The notes: a model not told the origin generated them from the letters alone. A DNA stretch of 5,893 nucleotides from an uncultured Bacilli bacterium (GCA_947623705.1 CANQHT010000072.1:1-5893); one strand, 5' to 3'; shown: positions 1-5,024, numbered from the stretch's first letter. A program made the numbers and translations.

Positions 1-14
1 AGATAAAATTTCAT

Positions 15-40
15 AAAAAAACAAGTTTTTATGCCACTTG
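15..40 (-). terminator. Weak candidate intrinsic terminator, minus strand
   Basis: Read on the minus strand, a 5-bp stem (CAAGT at 40-36 pairing with ACTTG at 26-22, 9-nt loop) is followed by seven T (21-15). It lies about 100 nt beyond the stop codon of the minus-strand nuclease gene and could end that transcript. The stem is short and AT-rich. It also overlaps the expected start point of a minus-strand promoter at 41-69, so the two calls compete. Confidence 0.35.
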
Positions 41-69
41 ATTGTATATTTTTGACTTACAACTGTCAA
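41..69 (-). promoter_or_regulatory. Consensus sigma-A promoter pointing left
   Basis: On the minus strand TTGACA (69-64) is followed by exactly 17 nt and TACAAT (46-41). The -35 is a full consensus match and the -10 matches at five of six positions. Transcription would start near 34 and leave the window on the left. A minus-strand ATG lies at 14-12 but has no Shine-Dalgarno sequence before it, so the product is unknown. The perfect inverted repeat TTTGAC/GTCAAA (51-56 and 65-70) overlaps the -35 and spacer and could be an operator. Confidence 0.55.
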
Positions 70-90
70 ACTTGGGAGTTGAAAAATATG

Positions 91-119
91 TTGACAACAA
101 TATTTAATTAGTGTACAAT
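91..119 (+). promoter_or_regulatory. Consensus sigma-A promoter of the tiny RNA gene
   Basis: TTGACA (91-96), a 17-nt spacer and TACAAT (114-119) form a near-perfect housekeeping promoter with the same boxes and spacing as the divergent one at 41-69. The -35 lies inside a near-palindrome TGTTG-A-CAACA (89-99), and TGTACA (112-117) overlaps the -10. Transcription should start near 126. No start codon with a Shine-Dalgarno sequence follows. Instead a long hairpin and a T-tract follow at once, so the promoter appears to serve a short non-coding RNA. Confidence 0.72.
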
Positions 120-125
120 GTATTT

Positions 126-175
126 ATCGAGGTTGGTCATTTCCCGCATTGGGTGGTGGTCGCCTCGCTTTTTTT
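126..175 (+). ncRNA. Predicted ~50-nt hairpin RNA, antisense to the nuclease 3' end
   Basis: The predicted transcript starts about 7 nt after a consensus -10 box and is almost entirely one hairpin. CGAGG (128-132) pairs with CCTCG (163-167), 135-141 pairs with 155-161, and CCC (143-145) pairs with GGG (151-153) around the loop GCATT. Seven T follow (169-175), the layout of an intrinsic terminator. Four to five pairs in the middle are G-U. On the opposite strand these would be A-C mismatches, so the structure only works as plus-strand RNA. The RNA is complementary to the last ten codons and stop of the convergent nuclease gene (137-670). Very short stable RNAs with a strong promoter and a terminator-like fold are typical of antitoxin RNAs in type I toxin-antitoxin loci. 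That role is inference here; it could also be only a terminator stub. Confidence 0.58.
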
Positions 176-670
176 ATAACATTTGAAATTATCGCCATTT
201 TTTATAATTATCACATTTACCCAATAACGAAAGTCAGAACTAAATATTGTTTTAATTTGCCTTTCAAAAATGTCAAAATCAACATTTAAATAACTTATAT
301 CAATTATAAAATTTTGAGATTGATCTTTTTTGTTTTTTATTAAATTATCTACGACTCTTATGTTGTAGTGATATATAGTTTTTAAATCCCATTTTTCGCC
401 ATTCCAAATATAATCTGGAGTTTTGATACCATCTGGATAATTTACTCTTGGGCACATTAAAACAATTCCGCCAAAAGTTTTTAAAATCCATTCTGCTATT
501 TCCTTTTCTTCAGCAGTATGATCTAAAACGACACTAAGTCCATCAACATAGTGGCGCAGTCCATTATTGTCTTCAAAATATTTAGCGTCACTAATAATAT
601 TAAATTTATTTTTCTTTTTTAACATTTTTTCAGTATAATCTATATACTTTTTTTCTTTAATTTTTTGCAT
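137..670 (-). CDS. Putative CdiA-CT-like tRNA nuclease toxin domain protein, stand-alone
   Basis: The 177-residue product resembles the CdiA C-terminal tRNA-nuclease domain found at the ends of contact-dependent inhibition toxins and in phage or conjugative-element proteins of Firmicutes. Recognisable blocks are a VLDHTAEEKEIAEW segment (48-61), a central PRVNYPDGIKTPDY (74-87) leading to WDLK (94-97), and a C-terminal beta-strand VIIIK (133-137). Asp86, Asp95 and Lys97 are candidate catalytic residues. No signal peptide, membrane segment or delivery domain is present, so this is the bare domain with a short basic N-terminus. No immunity gene lies next to it inside the window. The ATG at 670 is chosen because AAGGGAG sits 8 nt upstream; an in-frame GTG at 688 would place that site inside the gene. 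The last ten residues (SEATTTQCGK) extend beyond the usual domain end and are encoded inside the antisense RNA hairpin. The family assignment is from memory of the pattern and the function is not certain. Confidence 0.7.
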   Translation of the reverse strand: MQKIKEKKYIDYTEKMLKKKNKFNIISDAKYFEDNNGLRHYVDGLSVVLDHTAEEKEIAEWILKTFGGIVLMCPRVNYPDGIKTPDYIWNGEKWDLKTIYHYNIRVVDNLIKNKKDQSQNFIIDISYLNVDFDIFERQIKTIFSSDFRYWVNVIIIKNGDNFKCYKKSEATTTQCGK

Positions 671-678
671 AATCATTT

Positions 679-685
679 CTCCCTT
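679..685 (-). promoter_or_regulatory. Shine-Dalgarno site that sets the nuclease start
   Basis: AAGGGAG on the minus strand ends 8 nt before the ATG at 670-668. Other in-frame starts fit badly. The GTG at 688-686 overlaps the site and the ATG at 676-674 leaves only 2 nt of spacing. No convincing minus-strand sigma-A promoter is visible upstream, between 690 and 838. Confidence 0.65.
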
Positions 686-783
686 CACTTATATTATTTG
701 CGCCATTTAACTGATTTCCTTTTTTTCAAAATAAAGTTTTAAAAAATGTTTAAAAATTTCACATAAAAAACACCATTTTTTAG

Positions 784-812
784 TTTACAAATTATTATTT
801 TTTAATTATAAT
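784..812 (+). promoter_or_regulatory. Sigma-A promoter of lon
   Basis: TTTACA (784-789), a 17-nt spacer and TATAAT (807-812) make a strong vegetative promoter, with a start expected near 819 and a leader of about 20 nt. Neither a CIRCE element nor paired CtsR heptamers are visible, so heat-shock control of the usual Bacilli kinds is not supported by this sequence. A 9-bp AT-only-flanked inverted repeat (740-748 and 774-782) ends next to the -35 box. Confidence 0.7.
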
Positions 813-838
813 AAAGTCTATATTTTGGAGGTGCAAAA

Positions 839-3118
839 ATGGATTTCACACTACTTGTAATGCTCTTAAAAGATTTAGTCATTTTGCCCTTTCAAGAAAT
901 TAAACTTGAATTAAAAGATGAAACTAGTAAAAAGATTATTAAACTAGCTAGTAAAAAATATAGTAGTAGAATTTTAGTGGTAAGTCCCCTAAATAATTCA
1001 AAAGAAGTAACGACATCTGATTTACCGCAAGTAGGAGTAGTGGCCTATATAAAAAATAAAATGGAATTATCTAATGGGAATATAAGAGTAACTTTAAGGG
1101 GAGAAAAAAGAGTTCGGATTATTAACTATGAAGCGTTCACTGATGAAGTCCTCGATGCTTTAGTAACGGATATTATTTTACCGAATTATGCTTCTTTAAA
1201 TGAAGAAGTAATGAAGAAGAAATTAAAGGATAGTTTAAATAATTATATTGAATCATCTCCAAGTATTTCTAATAGTATTTTAAAGACTTTAGAAGATGAT
1301 CATGACTTAGGTTTCTTAACGGATGCCATAACCACTTTTTTACCCCTTAATACTGATAAAAAATTAGAGTATATGGCGGAGGTTAATAGTGAGAAAAGAG
1401 CAATTAAACTATTAAATGATATCACTATTCAAATTAAACAAAATGAATTAGAAGAAAAAATTGATAGTAATGTTCAAATGAATTTAGCGAAAGAACAAGA
1501 AGAATATTATTTAAAAGAAAAAATTAAAGAAATAGAAAAAACTTTAGGATTAAATAACACCCAAAGTGAAGAAGTAAAAAAATATTATGAAAAGTTAGAT
1601 AAACTAAATATTGATGTAAAAAGTAAAGAAAAAATAAAATTAGAAATTAAAAAGTTAGAACGAATTAATGCATCTTCTCCAGAAGAAGCAGTGTTAAGAA
1701 ATTATTTAGATTGGGTTTTAAATTTACCTTGGAATAATGTAAGTAAAGAAAATTTGAATAGTTCGAAGGTATTAACGAGTTTAAATAAAACCCATTATGG
1801 TTTAGATAGTATTAAAGATAAAATAATAGATTATGTTAATTTAAAGAAAATAAATAATGAACTTAAAAGTCCGGTTATTTGTTTAGTGGGACCTCCTGGT
1901 GTTGGTAAAACGACCATTGCTTCAAGTATTGCATCTTCTTTAAATAGAGAGTTTTATAAAATAAGTGTCGGGGGATTAAATGATTCCACCGAACTTATTG
2001 GGTCAAGGCGTACTTATCTAGGAGCTTTACCCGGTAAAATTATGCAAGCCTTAAGAAAGTGTGGTACCAAAAATCCGGTTATCTTAATTGATGAAGTCGA
2101 TAAAATGGTAAAAGATTATAAGGGGGATCCGGCGAGTACTTTACTTGATATTCTAGATACTAATCAAAATAAAACTTTTGTCGATAACTATATTGAAGAA
2201 CCATTTGATTTAAGTCAAGTATTCTTTATTTTAACGGCAAATGATGTTAATTTAATCCCGGATACTTTACTTGACCGTTTAGAGGTCATTAACTTAGCTA
2301 GTTATACCGTCTTTGAAAAAATGGATATTGCGAAAAAATATTTACTTCCTAGTATTGATGAAGAATTTAAATTAAGTAAAAAAATAAGTATTAAAGATGA
2401 TGTCTTAATGAGTCTAATTAATGATTATACGAAAGAAGCCGGAGTTAGAAACTTAGCACGAGTTTTAAAATTATTAGTTACCAAAATAATTACGAGTAAA
2501 AATGCTAAATATCAAATTACCAAAAATGATTTAGATAAATATTTACAAAATGAAAATATTACTTTAGAAAATACGGAAATAAAAGAAGTCGGAGTTGTTA
2601 ATGCACTAGCGGTTACTAACCTTGGGGGAACCATCTTAAGAGTAGAAGCAAGTATTTATCCCGGTAGTGATGATGTCATTGTTACAGGTTCTTTAGGAGA
2701 TACTCTAAAAGAAAGTATTAAAGTAGCAATTTCTTATATTAAAGAAAAAGGTTATTTAGATAGGGAATTATTAAATAATAAAACACTACATATTCACATG
2801 AGGGATACGGCAACGAAAAAAGAAGGGCCTTCTTGTGGCGTAAGTATTATAACAGTTATTTTATCAAGAATATTAAATGTTAAAATAAGTGAGAAAATTG
2901 CGATGACCGGCGAAGTTTCTTTAAAGGGGGATATTTTACGAGTTGGTGGTTTAAAAGAAAAATTAATCGCAGCTTATAATGCGGGAGTTTCTCTAGTTTA
3001 TATTCCAAAAGATAACGCGAGTGATTTAAAAAGTATTCCTAAAGAAGTTTTAGATAATTTAAAAATTAAATTAGTTAGTAATTATCAAACAATATATGAA
3101 GATTTATTTCAAAAATAA
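839..3118 (+). CDS. lon: ATP-dependent Lon protease (LonA type, S16 family)
   Basis: Lon is a cytosolic homohexameric AAA+ protease that unfolds and degrades damaged and regulatory proteins. The 759 residues are slightly fewer than B. subtilis LonA or E. coli Lon (about 775-785), the shortfall being mainly N-terminal. In order: a substrate-binding N domain (about 1-200), a charged coiled-coil region (about 200-280), AAA+ with Walker A GPPGVGKT (351-358), Walker B ILIDEVDK (415-422), sensor-1 Asn468, arginine finger Arg480 (LLDRLEVI) and sensor-2 Arg537 (EAGVRNLAR), then the protease domain. The catalytic dyad is Ser665 (EGPSCG) and Lys706 (GGLKEK). Residues before the serine (MRDTATKKEG) depart from the usual PEGATPKDG, but the dyad is intact. 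The start is fixed by GGAGG at 827-831, 7 nt before the ATG. It has its own promoter and terminator, so it appears monocistronic. In B. subtilis lonA also lies upstream of spoVID-ysxE, with other genes between. Confidence 0.97.
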   Translation: MDFTLLVMLLKDLVILPFQEIKLELKDETSKKIIKLASKKYSSRILVVSPLNNSKEVTTSDLPQVGVVAYIKNKMELSNGNIRVTLRGEKRVRIINYEAFTDEVLDALVTDIILPNYASLNEEVMKKKLKDSLNNYIESSPSISNSILKTLEDDHDLGFLTDAITTFLPLNTDKKLEYMAEVNSEKRAIKLLNDITIQIKQNELEEKIDSNVQMNLAKEQEEYYLKEKIKEIEKTLGLNNTQSEEVKKYYEKLDKLNIDVKSKEKIKLEIKKLERINASSPEEAVLRNYLDWVLNLPWNNVSKENLNSSKVLTSLNKTHYGLDSIKDKIIDYVNLKKINNELKSPVICLVGPPGVGKTTIASSIASSLNREFYKISVGGLNDSTELIGSRRTYLGALPGKIMQALRKCGTKNPVILIDEVDKMVKDYKGDPASTLLDILDTNQNKTFVDNYIEEPFDLSQVFFILTANDVNLIPDTLLDRLEVINLASYTVFEKMDIAKKYLLPSIDEEFKLSKKISIKDDVLMSLINDYTKEAGVRNLARVLKLLVTKIITSKNAKYQITKNDLDKYLQNENITLENTEIKEVGVVNALAVTNLGGTILRVEASIYPGSDDVIVTGSLGDTLKESIKVAISYIKEKGYLDRELLNNKTLHIHMRDTATKKEGPSCGVSIITVILSRILNVKISEKIAMTGEVSLKGDILRVGGLKEKLIAAYNAGVSLVYIPKDNASDLKSIPKEVLDNLKIKLVSNYQTIYEDLFQK

Positions 3119-3148
3119 TATGGCTTAATAAGTTATATTATTTTTTTT
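3111..3148 (+). terminator. Intrinsic terminator of lon
   Basis: A 14-bp stem pairs 3111-3124 with 3132-3145 around a 7-nt loop. It is mostly A-T, with two G-U pairs and a C-G pair next to the loop. Eight T (3141-3148) overlap and follow the 3' arm. The 5' arm includes the last coding bases and stop codon of lon. The G-U pairs favour the plus-strand RNA. The low G+C stem makes it moderately efficient at best, so some readthrough into spoVID is possible. Confidence 0.6.
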
Positions 3149-3161
3149 ATTAACATATTAT
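3133..3161 (+). promoter_or_regulatory. Candidate sigma-E (mother-cell) promoter of spoVID-ysxE
   Basis: TTATATT (3133-3139) matches the sigma-E -35 pattern KMATATT at six of seven positions. After 14 nt, CATATTAT (3154-3161) matches the -10 pattern CATACAHT at six of eight. Counted from the ATA core, the spacing is 16 nt, within the normal 16-18. In B. subtilis spoVID is transcribed by sigma-E, which supports the call. The -35 lies in the 3' arm of the lon terminator. The AT-rich context raises the chance of a random match. Confidence 0.42.
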
Positions 3162-3179
3162 TTTTTAGGAGATGATAAA

Positions 3180-3881
3180 ATGTTTATTAAAATACCCTTT
3201 GAAAGTGCCATACCTTTTAAAACAAATATTTCAGAAATAACCAAAATGTCTTTAGAACATGATTATAATGTAAGTGGGAATACAGTTCTAGGTAATTTCT
3301 ATATCAGTGGGGAATATAAGACTCATGAGGTAAGCATTAATAAAGAACCATTTCGTTTTACATTACCTTTTGAAGTTGAAATAAGTGATCGCATTAAAGA
3401 AGATTCTTTAGAATTTAATATTGAAGATTTTTCATATGATGTGGAAGGCGATAATACTTTAAAAGTTAAAATTGAATATTCTCTATCTGGGGAAGAAAGA
3501 GAAGATGAAGATGAAGAAGAGCCAGTAACATTTGAAAGAGTTAATGAAGATGAGTTAACAGAAGAATTAAATATTATTGATGATTTTTTAGATAAGAATG
3601 AAGATAATCCGGAAGAAAGAGTGGAAGAAGAAAAACAAGAAGAAACTGAAGAAGTAGAAGAAGAAAGACTTACTACTAAAGAGGAGAAAACAATTATGGA
3701 TACAATTAAAGATAGTGATGATACTTTTGTAACTTATCATGTACATATTGTAAAAGAAAGTGAAACAATTGAATCAATAAGTAGTGTTTATGGCGTACCT
3801 AGTAGTTTAGTTAAAGAATACAATACCATAGATAATATAGAAGTGGGAGATAAAGTTTTAATACCTAAATTAGATGAATAA
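3180..3881 (+). CDS. spoVID: Stage VI sporulation protein D (SpoVID), spore coat encasement factor
   Basis: SpoVID is a mother-cell morphogenetic protein that lets coat layers spread around the forespore, working with SpoIVA and SafA in B. subtilis. The 233-residue product has three parts. A beta-rich N-terminal SPOCS-like domain (about 1-105) begins IPFESAIPFKTNI and includes the repeat-like phrase RFTLPFEVEISDRI. A very acidic Glu/Asp linker follows (about 105-180). A C-terminal LysM domain (about 185-230) shows YHVHIVKESETIESISSVYG and ends VGDKVLIPKL. It is much shorter than the 575-residue B. subtilis protein, mainly through a shorter linker, but the end-to-end architecture is the same. 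The start has AGGAG at 3167-3171, 8 nt upstream. The stop overlaps the next gene by 8 nt. The neighbour ysxE is the same as in B. subtilis, which strengthens the name. There is no signal peptide, as expected for a mother-cell cytosolic protein. Confidence 0.88.
   Translation: MFIKIPFESAIPFKTNISEITKMSLEHDYNVSGNTVLGNFYISGEYKTHEVSINKEPFRFTLPFEVEISDRIKEDSLEFNIEDFSYDVEGDNTLKVKIEYSLSGEEREDEDEEEPVTFERVNEDELTEELNIIDDFLDKNEDNPEERVEEEKQEETEEVEEERLTTKEEKTIMDTIKDSDDTFVTYHVHIVKESETIESISSVYGVPSSLVKEYNTIDNIEVGDKVLIPKLDE
3681..3698 (+). promoter_or_regulatory. Possible internal ribosome-binding site and start within spoVID
   Basis: GAGGAG (3681-3686) lies 9 nt before an in-frame ATG (3696-3698, Met173). Initiation here would give a 61-residue protein that is almost exactly the LysM domain. 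Most linker glutamates are GAA and this is the only GAG-GAG pair, though a Glu-rich linker can produce such a site by chance. B. subtilis SafA, the LysM partner of SpoVID, is known to have an internal start giving a short form. Confidence 0.3.
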
Positions 3882-3889
3882 ATTAGATG
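3866..3889 (+). repeat. 11-bp direct repeat across the spoVID/ysxE junction
   Basis: TAAATTAGATG occurs at 3866-3876 and again at 3879-3889, a 13-bp period. The first copy encodes the KLD end of SpoVID and contains the ysxE ATG. The second contains the spoVID stop and encodes the NKLD start of YsxE. This looks like a small tandem duplication that shaped the overlap. Confidence 0.7.
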
Positions 3890-4764
3890 CTTTAAAATCT
3901 TTATATAAACCTTATAGATATACCATAAGAGGTAAATGTACCATCTTAGAAACTACCAGTGGGAATTTTGTTGTCAAAAAGAAACCTAAAAATAAAGATT
4001 TACCGAGTATATTTAATTATTTAAAATCACGAGGTTTTGATTATTTTCCCGAGGTTTATAGTGATACGAGAGATGATGCTTATGTCTATGAATACATTGA
4101 AGATGATAATGTCGTAAATCCCTCTAAAAGTGAAGATTTAATTAGTGTCGTAGGTTTATTACATGCCAAAACCTCCTTCAATAAAGAAGTATCGGAAGAA
4201 ACTTATAAAGAAATTTATGAAGACATTAAAAACAATATCTTATATTTAAAAGATTATTATTTAAAATATTATGAATTATTTTTAAAAAGTATTTATCCTT
4301 CCCCAAAAGAATATGAATTTTTAAGAAATTATTCCAAAATAAATTCAGCTTTAAATTTTTCGGAAGAAGAACTCGATAATTGGTATAGTTTAGTTAAAGA
4401 AAAAAAGAGTGAAAGAATATCTTTAATTCACAATAATTTAGCTTTAGAACATTATTTAAAAAGAGATAAAGATTATTTAATTAGTTGGGATAAAGCGAAG
4501 TTTGATACCCCTGTTTTAGATTTAGTTAAACTTTATCAAAATAATTTCTGGGATTTAGAATTTAATACTATTTATAAAAAATATTTAAATATTACTTATT
4601 TATCCGAAAGTGAACAAAAATTATTTTTTATTCTTATTTCCTTAGTACCTGAGATTACTTTTGATGAAGATGAATTTACGGCTTGTAAGAATATGCGGGA
4701 ATGCTTAGATTATGTCTATAAAACAGAAGAATTCTTAAAACCATACTATACGACTGATACATAA
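3874..4764 (+). CDS. ysxE: YsxE-like spore coat protein, CotS-family kinase fold with degenerate active site
   Basis: The 296-residue protein has the layout of the CotS/aminoglycoside-phosphotransferase kinase-like family, and its position directly after spoVID matches ysxE of B. subtilis, a CotS-like spore coat protein. Visible landmarks are a beta-3 lysine region FVVKKKP (32-38), a hinge-like VYEYIED (71-77), a helix SVVGLLHAKT (91-100), the catalytic-loop position LIHNNLALEHYL (184-195) and the metal-binding position LISWDKAKFDTPVLDL (202-217). Active relatives have an HGD-type catalytic Asp and an Asp in a (L/I)IDFD-type motif. Here these are Asn188 and Ser204, so it is probably a pseudokinase acting as a structural coat or binding protein. 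No Shine-Dalgarno site lies at a useful distance. The ATG overlaps the spoVID stop by 8 nt, so translation is probably coupled. Name confidence rests on synteny plus fold. Confidence 0.8.
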   Translation: MNKLDALKSLYKPYRYTIRGKCTILETTSGNFVVKKKPKNKDLPSIFNYLKSRGFDYFPEVYSDTRDDAYVYEYIEDDNVVNPSKSEDLISVVGLLHAKTSFNKEVSEETYKEIYEDIKNNILYLKDYYLKYYELFLKSIYPSPKEYEFLRNYSKINSALNFSEEELDNWYSLVKEKKSERISLIHNNLALEHYLKRDKDYLISWDKAKFDTPVLDLVKLYQNNFWDLEFNTIYKKYLNITYLSESEQKLFFILISLVPEITFDEDEFTACKNMRECLDYVYKTEEFLKPYYTTDT

Positions 4765-4911
4765 TATTAATAAGAATATTTCTACAAATAAGATAAAGAT
4801 ATTATATCTAAAGGGTAAAATAAAAGTAATAATTAATTGATAAAAGATTAAAATACATAAACCAATTGAACATAAAACATAGAATGTTGGATTATTATTC
4901 CGGCGTGGCAT
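4735..4911 (-). CDS. Small two-pass membrane protein, 58 aa, function unknown
   Basis: An open frame of 58 codons runs on the minus strand, opposite ysxE. The peptide begins MPRRNNNPTF, has a hydrophobic span at about 11-33, a short ILPFRYN turn, and a second span at about 37-53 ending SRIVWF. The arginines at positions 3-4, 35 and 54 frame two membrane passes. Support for a real gene: AGGTGA (4922-4917) lies 5 nt before the ATG, and 58 stop-free codons are unlikely by chance in such AT-rich DNA. The composition is that of a membrane protein rather than random sequence. Its last 30 nt overlap the ysxE 3' end, tail to tail. A TATAAT exists on the minus strand at 4991-4986, but with a poor -35. 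I do not recognise a family. Small hydrophobic peptides may be type I toxins, sporulation peptides or membrane regulators, and nothing here decides between them. It could also be a fortuitous frame. Confidence 0.5.
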   Translation of the reverse strand: MPRRNNNPTFYVLCSIGLCILIFYQLIITFILPFRYNIFILFVEIFLLILCISRIVWF

Positions 4912-4913
4912 TT

Positions 4914-4959
4914 AAATCACCTATAATATTATATTATGGGTGTTTTATTTTGGTGATTT
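4914..4959 (+). repeat. Perfect 8-bp inverted repeat AAATCACC / GGTGATTT
   Basis: AAATCACC (4914-4921) and GGTGATTT (4952-4959) are perfect complements separated by 30 nt. The left arm, read on the minus strand, is the Shine-Dalgarno region of the small membrane gene, so in minus-strand RNA the right arm would mask that site. The left arm also pairs with GGGTG (4938-4942) in the terminator hairpin inside the repeat, so the two structures exclude each other. Confidence 0.5.
4918..4951 (+). terminator. Intrinsic terminator, probably of spoVID-ysxE
   Basis: A 10-bp stem (4918-4927 with 4933-4942, one T-G pair) and a 5-nt loop are followed by TTTTATTTT (4943-4951). It lies about 150 nt past the ysxE stop. 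A transcript ending here would run antisense through the whole small membrane gene at 4735-4911. The stem has three G-C pairs at its base and is otherwise A-T. The single T-G pair would be an A-C mismatch on the other strand, so plus-strand use is favoured. Confidence 0.5.
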
Positions 4960-4964
4960 TTCTA

Positions 4965-4993
4965 TTGCGAAAATAAATATTTTGTATTATACT
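4965..4993 (+). promoter_or_regulatory. Candidate sigma-A promoter of the exported-protein gene
   Basis: TTGCGA (4965-4970), a 17-nt spacer and TATACT (4988-4993) precede the gene at 5025, with transcription expected near 5000 and a 25-nt leader. The -35 matches consensus at four of six positions. It lies just after the terminator region, as expected for an independent unit. A minus-strand TATAAT (4991-4986) overlaps it, hinting at a divergent arrangement with the small membrane gene. Confidence 0.45.
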
Positions 4994-5024
4994 AATAAGT
5001 AGAGTAGATAACCTAGGTGATATT

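Noticed and set aside
31..111. A 26-codon plus-strand frame starting ATG at 31
   Set aside because: It has no Shine-Dalgarno sequence, crosses the two promoters and shows no domain-like composition.
119..178. A plus-strand frame starting at the ATG at 119 and running through the hairpin
   Set aside because: The ATG begins at the last base of the -10 box, upstream of the expected transcription start, and there is no ribosome-binding site.
124..198. A 24-codon minus-strand frame out of phase with the nuclease end, with an arginine/proline tail RRPPPNAGNDQPR
   Set aside because: It has no ribosome-binding site and lies inside the nuclease gene. It may be a relic of a small toxin gene once paired with the antisense RNA, but the sequence alone does not show that.
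671..688. Upstream GTG and ATG starts for the nuclease gene
   Set aside because: The GTG at 688-686 would place the Shine-Dalgarno site inside the coding region and the ATG at 676-674 leaves only 2 nt of spacing. The ATG at 670 has an ideal 8 nt.
690..838. A heat-shock operator (CIRCE or CtsR heptamers) before lon
   Set aside because: No inverted TTAGCACTC element or paired GGTCAAA heptamers are present.
3480..3690. Low-complexity GAA/GAT-rich stretch as a DNA repeat or assembly artefact
   Set aside because: It keeps the reading frame, lacks a fixed repeat unit and encodes an acidic linker expected between the SPOCS-like and LysM domains.
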